DNA from: Paragonimus skrjabini miyazakii
Taxonomy: Eukaryota > Platyhelminthes > Trematoda > Plagiorchiida > Troglotrematidae
Reading direction: 5' to 3'
NCBI GenBank assembly: GCA_014338405.1
Contig: JTDE01000033.1
Span: 364,556 to 428,555, forward strand
Length of the DNA: 64,000 nt
The notes below the pieces were generated by a model. The model did not search any database. It was not told where the DNA came from and saw only the letters and a list, made by a program, of their open reading frames with translations. Shown piece by piece: positions 46,113 to 57,654 of the stretch. The translations under genes and the position numbers were made by a program. Numbering within the stretch: position 1 is the stretch's first letter; each line of letters opens with the position of its first letter.

Positions 46113-49100
46113 GTAAAATTGCAGTGACTCAATCTCTTTATAGGCAGCCGAAGTCTGCTTGAAGCTAATATTAGTCATTTTTAGTTTAGTTCCTGCTAAA
46201 AGCCGGATTCACAACTTTGTTATTTCATCCCAATACTCACTTAAGGATTGAATGAGTAAGACTCATCACTCGATCTACATCCAAGGTTAGTGACTAGTCT
46301 ATGATTGTCATAACTTCCAACATATCATGCGGAATGAAAACATCCGGTGTCCAAAAGTAACATATCCTCCAGCGATACGATAGTTGGTGTGGCAGAAGTA
46401 GGCTTGTTTCTGAACCAATACAGAACGGCTAAAAGGCCATTGTCGTCGAAATCCGTTATAACATATTCGTCAAACTTATCGCGAAGACAAAGGGTTTACT
46501 ATAACAGGACAATTTCGTTCTCCGAATGCAATACCAGATGATTTCCAGCTTCGAGTGACAATGAAAATGTAAATGTGTACAAGGCGAATGTAGCAACTAT
46601 TCACAAAAATATCACACTTAACCAATCCCCATTGGACGAGTGTAACCTAACCTACAAATACACAAGAACAAATGACCAGCTACCATAGCATAGTGCGACA
46701 TGAAAAGGTCATTAGATAGGCGCTATCAAAATGTTAACTAGTTCATTTCTGAAGGTTTTAGTGGCTAATCATTTTGATGGATGGGTCTGCCGAAAGGAAA
46801 TACAAATTTCAATATCAAAGACCATAGGAGAGGCTTTCAATAGTTTGCAGGTAGTGATCTTTTGAATCATGAACACAGTTATGGTGAAGGAAGTGTAAAC
46901 ATCAGTCTTATACATTAACACATACATGGCATAATTTTTACCTTCTGTCAACTGGATTCACAGTAAATCTTTTTCCACTAACAAGACCATTCGATGATAG
47001 ATACAGTCCATCAGTTCTGAATTTGACTTTGATAAAAATTTGTCTAGTGGATGGAATGGCCAAAACGATGCTCTTGCGTGAACCCTATAGCTAGCTCCAA
47101 AGGCAACACCATTGGAAAACTATAATAAGCTGAGGACAGTTTTCACTATAAATCATGAACTAAATACACATTCCTGGGAGCATGAGCAAGGTAAAAAGTT
47201 CAGACAAGCAATACGCAGGGGAGATCTATTTCGCGTTTGTCAGGAGGTTACTATTTAGTTTGCTTTCTAGACTTCAGACTGGTCTTACAACTATTCCACA
47301 ATGGCTTTCCGATTTAAAATATCACTTTCCGTTAACTGCATAAACACGCAGGCGACATATTCTGTGTTTGCAGAGTTGCGTGATATATGGAGTTTGTTGG
47401 TTGAAAACTGTCCAAGATAACGCAGAAGTCTCAACTGCTTCGAGCAGAATACACACGATAAATTCTTGACATCGGTCGTCTGGACGCCCTTTGTATAAAA
47501 TTATGCAGTCTTCAATTATTCGTTAGTTTCATATACCCGCTGTAACTGTCACCACGCTGATCGACTCACAGCCATATTCCGACAATTGTGCCATGACGAA
47601 TATCATGTATTCTTTGGGACGGTTAGATCTCCTATAGCGTGATGTGTTGGTTAATCGGAGCATTACTGAAACACCTAGTCAACTCAGACACCCGCTGCAG
47701 ACAGTAAACATAATAGTATTAAGTGCTCATAGTTGAAACGCTTGAATGTATTATCATTAAACAGTAACTCACTCTAGTTGGCTTGCCGAACAGTAGTTCG
47801 ACCACCATAGACTCGAGTGTTAATCGTCGGAATATCCGCGTCCATCCTTGATTTAGCATGCACATGATTACATTGAACCTCTCGTGTCAAAATCGTGGTC
47901 CATCAGTCTGGTTTCATTTTTTGAACAGACTGACAAATTTGAGACTGTGGGTGACTTCACACCGAGATCACCGGAACAGTGCTAAATCAAATGAAGTATT
48001 GCTTGAATAGGCGATAAGTATTCAGATCGATGCAGCCAGGTAAACAGCAGTAACAACACAACAGCATACTGGTTCAATCATACTCAGTAAGCTTGTATTC
48101 GGTCAGCTCATATATAGTGATGAGTGGCCGTCGCACAATTTGCATACAGCTAAAGCTCTCACCGTGTGTCCTTTGTGAGTCCGGACCACTTGTGCATCGA
48201 ATAACACATCCTAAGCATAACATTTACTATTTACCTATTGTGAAACAACGTTGCTTCCAATAAATATATTGGGATTTCTGTTGGTAAGCCGGTAGCCCGA
48301 ACTATTCAGAAGAGTTTACAGTTCATCTACCAAGATAAGCAATGAATACAGACGGCCCTCATTTTCGACGTTCCAGTGGGGGACGAAGACATTTCATGTA
48401 ATCACATATGTGAATGCATATCGATAAACAATTATCTGCGAAAGAAACATAGTTGATCATCTTTATCAAGAAAAATGGCTTAAGACCCAAGTACTGTAAA
48501 GTGGTACATGGTTCATTAATAACATCATGCTCGTTATTGAAGAAAAGCCATGTTATATGGCTAACAAAAAAGGACAGTCTGTAATATGGTGGTACGTCTA
48601 AAGATATGGGTTATCTAGATTATCGTAAGAGAAATACACGTTTAATCTTGTCTTTCTGACAGAGTTTGTGGGTTTGATGTAACAAATTGTTCATAGAAGT
48701 CAATATATCCACTTAAGCTGGTAATGTAAATTTCCACAAAACCTTAATGTAGATAAACGTTTTATTAAAGCTGACACTACCTAAATGGGTTTATGTGACA
48801 TACCTCTTCGTTCATTCATCCCGTGTTCTTCTCAACAATCGGTACAAACTCTTTGCGCTTTTGTACCGTATCAACTATACTGATGGGAATGTTCTCAAAC
48901 AGTTCTGATTAAACTGGTCAAAAGCGTACTAATCATTCCGGACCGTATACTATTCCAGCCCCGAAGTTCCACACCACCGTCTGAAGCAATATCATATACA
49001 TAGTGGAGTTAGAAGAATATGTCTTGCAACGTGTTTATTCAGCTTCCTTACAATCAACACTTGATGTATCGCAAATGCAACTTGGCTCAAAAACGATTAC

Positions 49101-50015
49101 TTTCAATGTTTGAAGATAGTTGTTTACTCTAGCAGTCTTGGAGTGTTGTCTGCCCGTTAGGGTTGTGTCTAGGAAAGTCGTTTTTGTTTTCCAAACGCAC
49201 TCGGGCGTAAGAGCTACCGTCATGTCACCTCAGGGATTGTTCCGGTCTCAGCAAACATGAACACTTTCATTTATGGGTCATGTTTCAAAAATTCCAGTTG
49301 TTAAGCATTATTCTTTGTAAAGCACGTTTCTACTTTTAAACTTAAGCTGTGGAGCTCCCTGGTAGCCTCTGAAATTTTGTACTTTCCAAATGAACACCGG
49401 TAGTTATCTTCCTTTCTTTACGGCTAAGCATCATAATCAGGCGTCATCTGGCACGCTTACCTTTAAGGCAGTACTAACATTCTGTCATACGATTTTGTTT
49501 TGGAGTTCTACGAGTGAAGATATCCGTCAAATCACATTTGAGTCATCATCCGCATGAGATTTACACAATTACTGTGTCGCTCACCCCATTAATTTTTTAA
49601 GTGGCGTACAACAATGGTACTGTGATCGTATGGAACCTCGATAGTCATTAATTACTGTTTTTAAACTAAATGAACACGGAACCCTCCTTGACAACAGCAC
49701 ACATTATTTTCGTTGTGCCTTACTTATAGGGCCACAAAACCTGACTACAAAATTTGTCGTTAAAGTATTGGCATTTTTAGAAAGCACATCATTCGTTCCC
49801 TAGGGGGGGGCTGTGTTCTGGTACTTTCAAGTTCTGTAAGTGAATTTTAAAACATTTCGGGCATTTTGCAGCTCACCGCGTAGAATTTCAAATTATATCA
49901 AATCCAATGGTTTCACCCAATTTTCTAAGTATTAAAGACTCATAGACCGAGAACAGATGGAGCGGCAGCGTTGTGTTTAAAGCAGGTGAGCGGCAGTCAT
50001 TTTTAGACTTGCTAA
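46113..50015. other. Unassigned sequence
   Basis: No recognised repeat. A minus frame with an ATG at 49035-49223 (ending SSVDCKEAE) has natural composition but weak borders. CTA plus eight G recurs at 49800-49810, as at 28-37. Confidence 0.35.
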
Positions 50016-50017
50016 AG

Positions 50018-50310
50018 TTTCAAGTTGAACATCACCCACAATTGATCGCAGCTGCCGCATTCCCACAGACTTTCCAGTCGGCCTCTTTCAAAAAGAAGCA
50101 CTAGACTCGAGTTTCGCTCTCATTAGAGCTCATCAGTAGTGCATATCATCGCCACTGCCGGGACTTGAACCACGGACATTCAGTTGATGAGGCAACCGTG
50201 TTTACCACTGCGCCATTGACCTCACGTTAGGCACGACCGAATTATCATATGTGAACGCTCAACCACTTTCGCTTGTGACTAATGATTAGGTTGCCCGATC
50301 GTCTCGATAG
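50018..50310 (-). mobile_element. Hammerhead SINE, slightly 5' truncated
   Basis: A minus-strand copy from TTTCAAGTTGAACATCACCC (3' end) to GATCGTCTCGATAG. About 35 bp of leader are missing compared with the copy at 2086. A box (sense TGGCGCAGTGG), B box (sense GGTTCAAGTCC) and hammerhead are all intact, making this the best preserved functional core in the window. It lacks the ATCCCC...CATCAG tail, so it belongs to the short-tail type together with 14906-15215. Confidence 0.85.
50098..50142 (-). ncRNA. Hammerhead ribozyme, fully intact
   Basis: Stem I GCACTA/TAGTGC (six pairs), core CTGATGA, stem II GCTCT/AGAGC (five Watson-Crick pairs) with loop AATG, GAAA, palindromic ACTCGAGT stem III, cleavage C. 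Every invariant base is in place and both long stems are perfect. The core uses U at the variable position, as in schistosome hammerheads. Confidence 0.82.
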
Positions 50311-50311
50311 T

Positions 50312-52160
50312 TTGATCTGCAAATCGACTAAAATACTCAGAAGCGGTAGTGACTAACAGTTTAAATCGTTATGTCGGTATGTTTAGTGGACATCCCGGCG
50401 ACTAACTCCGATGCACTTTTACTTGAAAGTACTTGTTTCATAGTATCTAGGGCTTATGGAACTCTGCTGAGCACGCTTGATTTGCTTAGATGTCATGGCT
50501 TGCGCTGCCGTATCTGTAACTTTCGTTCGGTAACCAACTAAACACATTAGTAGGTACCAGGGTGTTGCCGCTGGCCAGTTCCATAAAAAGATGAATAAGC
50601 AGATCTCCGTTTGTTTTGTAATTTTTGATTCTGCATCAAACAGTTCACGTCAGCTTTTCTCTTAGACCAGTAATTCCATCGAATAAGAAAACGAGATTTG
50701 CCCTTTGGTAGCGTTGAAAGCTTACCACTCTGAAGGTTGCCATTTTTAATAAAAAATCTCACTGAGACTGGGCATTATGTTTTTAGCTGTGGGCGTCTTT
50801 TGAGGGAATGCTGTAATCTGAAACTCCTAGCTATAACAGGGATCGCCAAAACTGTAACATATACGACGGCTCATATTCCGTATGGGTGCATAAAGCCGTT
50901 GATGAAATTTAGTTTGATCACGATTGCACGGCAGATCCAGCTACAATTCACTGCTCGCAAAATATGTTTCGACGATCGAGTACTGACGCTAATTGTGATA
51001 CTGACTAGAAAAACAGACTGGCAGACAAAAGAACTCCCCATGACAAACCATCAGGAGTATGGTGTCACTGTAATGACAATCAAACCTAGATGGGTGTTGA
51101 CGAGTTACGCAGAGAGGCCCCCTATCTAATTCGAACCGGTGGAGTAGGCAGTAACTTGATTGAGCATCACAATAGAATTCTTTTAGAATAGTTATACAAC
51201 AAGCAGATTGAAAGAACAATTGAAAACTGTTAGTTAGGATAATATGAACGTCTGTACGATCACCATAAATTCTCTTTAAATCAATGTTCAACTGGGGTTT
51301 TGGCCTCATCTAGGGTGTCACAAAAATCCAATAGAGTGTTGTGTAAATTCATCAGTCAGACTCGTATCACAAAGTACAATGATAGTGTTGCCATCTTTTC
51401 ACTGTTCACTACGATAGGTAGATATTTTAGATAGATGAACCCATTACATGTCTTGTCAAGACGAAGTCCGAACACCGCATTCCCTATAAATAAGTTCATG
51501 ATAACAGCTAAGAATGATATCCATGTTTTTGATTAGCATAAGAGCACTTACTTCCGGGAAGTACTCAACTCAATAGTGCAGGTGAGTTGCATAGGATTAG
51601 TCATTCCGAACGATTAACCGCAGCGTAGAATGAAAACCAGGCACTAATCAAGGAGGTGGACAAAAATGAAGTTTTGCGCGGAATGTCAAGCTGAAACTCG
51701 TAGCTGAATATACGTGAAGACCGAAGCTTTAACAATGCAATTACGTAGGTTACATCGTATGAACGGCTGTCTTTCTATATAACATGTCCTCACTGTCCGA
51801 GTAAACAGACGTTTTTGGGTAACCAATCCAGGCAGACATAGCAATGTTTCCTAACACCTGCTGTTTATAATTATATACTATCAAATACAGTCCACTGTGA
51901 TCATCCTCTTCTACGGAAATTTCAGCTATCTTCCACTCATCATCATTTATGTAAGCTGTACCTTGTCTAAGGTTTTACTAAATAAATTACATTTTTTCGC
52001 AGTAATTTTCTTCTATAAGTCGTTTGAAGTTTTGTATTTTATCTCACTGGTGAAGAATACTTATCAGAGTTTGTTCAAACGGTAGAAACTTGCAGCTGAG
52101 GTAAGATTCCACGTGTAATTCAATGAGTCGGTCGCTCTACCGAATTCTGTCACACCTGAA
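50312..52160. other. Unassigned sequence
   Basis: Overlapping frames on opposite strands at 50737-51129 and 50989-51309 and a minus frame at 50547-50762 were examined. None has a recognised domain or paired splice sites. Confidence 0.35.
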
Positions 52161-52163
52161 ACT

Positions 52164-52355
52164 TTGCTCACCATTGTTTCTGTGTCCCGGTGCCGCAATA
52201 ACATGTGGGAAAGACATGAGTTTCATGACTTTTACCATCTTTCTCAACCACGGCATACATACTTGGATGTAGCCTCTTGGTTCGAGGAGGCTAGACATAA
52301 CTCAAAATATTCTCACCATGTTTTGTGCACAGTTGGGAACTTTTCCATGGTCTGA
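52164..52355 (+). pseudogene. Rab-type small GTPase fragment
   Basis: The frame reads SRCRNNM, then LSQPRHTYLDVASWFEEAR, then HNSKYSHHVLCTVGN and stops soon after. This matches the Rab segment between switch II and the G4 motif. Family members have YYRxxxG, VYDxxxxxTFxxVxxWxEEAR, then a hydrophobic strand and GNKxD. Here the aspartate-bearing VYD is degraded (FYH), and G4 is GNFSMV, losing the lysine and aspartate that read guanine, followed by TGA. The P loop, switches and C-terminal prenylation motif are absent. It is either a decayed gene copy or one damaged exon; function in GTP binding is not possible for this piece. Confidence 0.5.
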
Positions 52356-52359
52356 GCTA

Positions 52360-53300
52360 AGCAACAGGTGGATCAGATGGTTCGGTGAAAACCAACAACA
52401 GATCTTACATAACTAGCGAGAGCACACGGATGTTGCCCATACACGATTAACAAACATGCATAAATGTGTGTAAGCACAGTCAACTAACCAGAGGTTGCAT
52501 CTCATGGCGCATTTTGGTGACTGAAATAGAAACGCGCATTAACTTCGATTAATACGAGATGCTTAATGGGTCACTGTTCAGCTATTTCATGAACTAGTTT
52601 TTGTTTATAAATTTCACCTATATTTTCCACCGGGTAACGATATTTCCATAAATCACTATTCATTATATATTTGTGCTTGTTGACATTCCTATTTTATCCA
52701 GTAAAGAATGAGCGAATATTTTGGTACTGTTTTATACACGTTCAAGAATATCGTCTATCATAAAAACCTTTCTATAGTAACATACATACGCAGCATCACA
52801 ACTGAACAAGTGATTTTGAGAAAACACTTTAGTCAATATATAAACGGGCTGTCCAAACTGGAAATTAATGTCAGTTTTATTCAACAAAAAATGAACAGCT
52901 AATAATAAACATTTACCTACATTACTCAGTTTCACTTAGCGTTATGTTTAAAATTTATAGATTTTGCTAGATACTCAATTATACGGAATGTAAATGTATT
53001 GCTACAAGCACAAACAAATGCCAGCGGTGAATGAAATGGGCACAACCAAATCTGCAATTGATTTATTTCATGGTGTGGTCGAAACGGGTTTATTCTAACG
53101 AGTGAATCGATTTCACAAGAATGTTGCTAAAGATCGATTGGAGAATAAGAACGACGATTGCTTGGGATGCATACGAACATTGTTCGCGTCAGTCAATGTG
53201 TATCGAGTGATCTATTATGATTGCTGTTTAAGAACGGGAATGAGGAGAATACACAGTGACTTAAAACTGTTTTAGTGAACCCGTGATCGTAATCGCTGTC
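52360..53300. other. Unassigned sequence
   Basis: Short AT-rich frames on both strands (52708-52935). Nothing recognised. Confidence 0.4.
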
Positions 53301-53315
53301 TTCCTCAACGGGTAC

Positions 53316-53350
53316 TCATTCAACCACCAGAGGTGGCTGAAACGTTGAGT
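53316..53350 (+). ncRNA. Hairpin followed by GAAACGTTG, possible hammerhead relic
   Basis: CCACC/GGTGG (53325-53329 with 53333-53337, loop AGA) precedes TGAAACGTTG. The PLE arm at 25836-25872 has the same order: stem II, GAAA, CGTTG. The 5' core reads CTCATTC in place of CTGATGA, so it would be dead. The resemblance is suggestive only. Confidence 0.25.
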
Positions 53351-54500
53351 ATTACAACTTGCTCGTAACATTGTGTTATTCTCAATCCATTTATCAATAA
53401 CAATATACTTTGGTTTCAACTAAACAAAACGGTTCTGCTGCCTAATACTTTCTTAACATAACACAAAACTTACATTACTGATTTCCAATAAACAAAAGTT
53501 GTTTCAATTCGGTTAGGAACATTTGTAAATTCTGTAGTACTAAACATTAAAGGTGTTTTGGATGTAGGTAAGGCAAAATCTATTCTAAGCAGTGATATCC
53601 TTCATTGTTTTATCCAATTATTTCGTTCTTGAACGTTTGTTTGTAATGAAGGTTTATTCAAGGATATGTCGCTGGTCAGAATTACGACCAAAACTTGAGT
53701 GAAGTAATCACAATGAATATCCTTGCAAGGACTTTAGCGGTGCTACATAATAATTTGCTGTAATTTCAAAGTACTACGCGAATCGGGACATATAGTATAC
53801 TGTCACAGTGAAACGGAATGACGAGGAAAAATGATTAACAGATCACCACAAATTCAGTGTCTCAACGATTCAACCCAAATCATTCGAACTATCATCTTGC
53901 ACATCTCTCATACATGCGCTGATTGTCAAATGCTATACGTTTTGCTCAAACGTTGACCACTCATATGATTAGTGAATAAGTTATTATAATTCCCAACTAA
54001 CTTTATTGTTATATTCTTGACTAGTAATTATTGAAGCCTGTACGTATAGATCAGTTGGCGGTGTAGAATGGCACTTGGTTGATTAGTGTTCACGTGTAGA
54101 AAACCACCCGGAAAGTATTTAAATTAGAATCGTACGTAATATTGTCAAATAATTAGAGAAAGTACTTGAATATACTTGTCAGTTGGTGGGGACTCACAAA
54201 ACATGCTCTTCTGTCCCCCTGTTGAGTTCAGCATGTAATCCAAACTATTTTGTATGTAATATTAGTTAATGAATAAAGTGAAATGCTGAGGAAATACGGG
54301 TACGAGGAGGAACTTCATAGTTCATAGCTGACTTTCCTTGAGACTAAAGTTACCCGTTTCTGCTAGGTATAGCTGATAACATACAACTCCTAAGATGAGT
54401 TTATGGAAGTGCAAGACGGTGGACTTGCGCTCAAAAATTGTGGTTACACATACTTTGCACAACATACCTGTAAATGTTTTCTGATAACCTGCTCCCGTTG
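53351..54500. other. Unassigned sequence
   Basis: No recognised element. Confidence 0.4.
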
Positions 54501-54518
54501 TTCAACCAGTCAGTTCAC

Positions 54519-54634
54519 CTGCTTCGTCCGTTGTTGGACAACTCGCTCGTCTATATGACCGGTAACCGATTGAATAACAGAATAAAATGGTCTGCACGGT
54601 CTTCCATGGTTGGAAGATCCATGTAGACAGGACA
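54519..54634 (-). CDS. Candidate exon, coiled-coil-like end
   Basis: The minus strand has a pyrimidine-rich acceptor (CGTTTTGTTCACTGCATGTTGTCCTCGTACCCAAG split around 54640, AG at 54636-54635) and a donor CAG/GTGAAC (54518-54517). The frame reads HGRPCRPFYSVIQSVTGHI then DERVVQQRTKQ. After the donor the same frame hits TGA but then reads LVEQREQVIRKHLQ up to a second, stronger donor GTATGT (54467). The heptad-like pattern continues across the stop. Either the exon ends at the first donor or this is a damaged exon. A second frame is also open (MEDRADHFILLF). Unrecognised. Confidence 0.28.
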
Positions 54635-54639
54635 CTTGG

Positions 54640-55440
54640 GTACGAGGACAACATGCAGTGAACAAAACGAACGCATGTATACGTGTGTGCATGTGTTCAC
54701 GGGGCATGGCTCTGTGTGAGTGTGCGTTATTGTTGTCCAAACCTGCTGATTCGCCATTCCTCGTTACTTGTATGTTTTATACTTAGTTTATCCCCAACAC
54801 ACAAACCGACTTCTGTCTGTTCTTCTGCCTGTCTGTATGCTTGTTTTCTGAAATGCGTGTGTGTAATTGTAGGTGTGTTTAAGGCTGCGGCACGTTGCTG
54901 GCCGGCTCCCACTGCCAGCAATCTGCTTTCGTGTGTGCCTATATGTGGTTGACAATCTCTCGGACATAAGGCGTTCACGTTCACTGCCGGGATATTGGAT
55001 AATTTTGTCTTCTCAGCACGAAAATGACATAGACCCACATGCATCCATACAAGCTTATATATAGGGTAGTGAAAAATCAAAACCAAACGCAGAAAACTGA
55101 GAAAAATTTATAAGCGCACATTCATTTTTCTGTACAAGTGTAGTACGGGGCGCAGGCAGACTGCTGGAATAATGATTTTTCGAACGCCAATTCGATTTGC
55201 TGATCGGAGTGGAGGATTTGCACTGGGAACCTACCATCAAACAGTCGAGAAGTTCTGTAATCTCCCTGGTCTAAGGTGTATGTTTGTGTACGTGCGTCGT
55301 ACTAAAATAAATGCACATTCAGTTGTCTGTCCGCCCATGAATAAGAGCACAAGTGGTCGCATGTGGGCGCGTTTGCATCAACCGCCCGCGTGCAATGTCT
55401 CATTTGCCATAGTAACCCATTCTCCCGTTAACTGAATTGT
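54640..55440. other. GC-richer stretch with TG-rich patches
   Basis: This region is visibly richer in GC than its neighbours, contains repeated TGTGTG patches and overlapping frames on both strands (54683-54952, 54727-55086, 55055-55240, 55172-55435). It could be a gene-associated region or an unrecognised repeat. No element identified. Confidence 0.3.
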
Positions 55441-55444
55441 TCAG

Positions 55445-57650
55445 AAGGGAATAATATGCCTTGTTTATTACTATTGATGGTATTCGTAATATTAACACGA
55501 AAGTTTGATAAAAGCATGAAATGTGGATGAAGGTGACTGTCTACCTAGAGTATTGACCACTTTTGCACATGAAACTACAGGATGTCAGCCACACGTCTAG
55601 TGTGTGCTGTGCCATCGCTATGCACAGGCTTGGATTTCGCCGTCAGCTCTGATTATGAACATGCTAAGAAAAACTAATCATTTCCAACAGTAGCTCTTGT
55701 ATGGTTACTTCACAAAACATAAGAATGTAACTTCAGCCTGCTGTGGTTTGTACCCGTTCCATGCCAAACGTCTCACTTTAACTTAACGCTCAATTTCTGC
55801 AGTCGCTTCAGGTTTTTACTGGGTTAAACAACCTTTGACTAAAACTTGGCTGTAAACGAGGTCACGGGTGTTCTTCAGCCTCACAGTAATGTATCAGGAT
55901 GCTTCATTGTTGGAGCTATCATCCAACGGTGTTGTATAGTGTTTTCCTCTCTGTGAAACTTCCCCTACGGCGATGGGCTTTTACTTATATATGTTATGGT
56001 AAAAGGTTGTCTGGTTGCGCAAGCATGGTTACATGCAACTGGTCTTTGGTCATCCTCGTCGAAGTCGTCGTCTATATGAAATGTTTTAGTGCGAATCTAA
56101 TCAAGACACGATAACTAGTGTCCAACCCGAAATTCAATGATACCTTGGACAGATGACATTTTTCCACCTTCCAAGACTGTTCTAAAGTGCCTAATGGGGA
56201 AAAAGTTGCTGCATTATCTAAGTTGTTTGTTAACTCCAACTACTGAAGACTAATTCCCCGTTGTTAACATCTGAGCGTATCCCAAGGATGATAACATACA
56301 ATGTTACAGGAAAATCTGTCAACATTCAGACAAACGAAAAACGATCTGTCTATCAGATTAGCCAAGCAAGAAGCGTTGTGAATTGAAAGTTGTCACATAC
56401 CAAGCTAATTCAGGAAGTTATAATTAACGTCTGCTATATCATATGTGATGGTTACATGATAGGTCAAGGGAATCGTCATATCACTTCCTTCACCGACTTA
56501 TCTGTCGTTGAAAAATACTTGCGTACTACGGATAGCCGATTCGCCGTTCTGCCTTCTGTCTTTTCAACAAACTCCCGTGTTGCGCATTACAAATGTGCTT
56601 TGCTGAGCAAAGCTGTTTTGAGGTTCGTCAAATATGTTGAAGTGTGAAGACGCGATGATGCAAAAACTACGGTAGGTTGCAGCCTTGCTTTTCACAGCAA
56701 GCATAATAGAAGAATGTGCTTGAGATGATTCCTAGTAAGTCTTGAGGTCAACATTCGTTGCGGTGATGAGTCGAGTTGTTTTTGAACTTATGGACTATTA
56801 TCAATGTATGTAAGAAGGCTACGGGAAAAATTTTCTGAGGCTATCACATAAAGTTTTTTGATGGTATATGTTTGTCTTTTCATTTGAAGTTTGAGAGTCA
56901 ATCCTCAGTCGGAACGTCACGTGACCCAGATGTATAGCTGTGGACGATGTTTGACTGTAAAACGGTGATTTTCACACTTGTAGTAGGTTTAGGAACGACT
57001 GCCGAGGCGCCATTCACCTGGAAAGTTGGATCAACGTCGTTCTAACCAAGAGCATCAAATGGACTTCTTAACCTGAATCGAGAGTGAAAATTTGTAAATG
57101 ACCTGTGAAAAGTGGAAAATTATTTTACTCCTGTTTAGTCAAGATATGGTTCTCACAGGTCGAACCTCATTCATATCTGATAGATGATGGCTGAAAAGTC
57201 CAGCATAGTGCAAAAATGCTGTTTGAAACGGGCGGTATACGCATTTTTCCTCACGCCTTTACAACAAAGTGTACGAACTGATATGTTTTGGAATACCATT
57301 GTACGGATGTTTACCAGTGGCTAAATCGATAATGTATAAGATAACACGGGATGATTGAAACATAGACACAACGTCTCTGTATCCTTCGAAAAATTCGCAC
57401 ATAATCTAACAAAAATTGTGGACACTTCGTTTATTCTTTTTTGTGACACAAGTCAAACATTGGAATTCCTACAGTATGCCTATGCAACAAAAATAAGGTC
57501 ACTGTAACTTTGCGTGTAAATATCAGAGGTTATGTGATATAAGACAAACAACAGGTTATGCACAACTGAAGTCACAAAACCGTTGTTTGGTTAGCAGTGC
57601 TTTGAGAAACACGAGTAATTTCGGTTCCAGGCTGTTTAGTCATACTTTGA
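55445..57650. other. Mostly unassigned sequence
   Basis: A plus frame at 56390-56647 follows AATTCAG and has natural composition (DLSVVEKYLRTTDSRFAVL) but no recognised family and no strong support. The rest holds nothing identifiable. Confidence 0.3.
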
Positions 57651-57654
57651 GCTA

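Noticed and set aside
28..49810. Two CTA plus eight-G strings
   Set aside because: Only two short occurrences; no flanking similarity, so treated as coincidence or a simple-sequence effect.
50737..51309. 130-codon plus frame and 106-codon minus frame
   Set aside because: They overlap, show no domain and lack paired splice sites; probably fortuitous.
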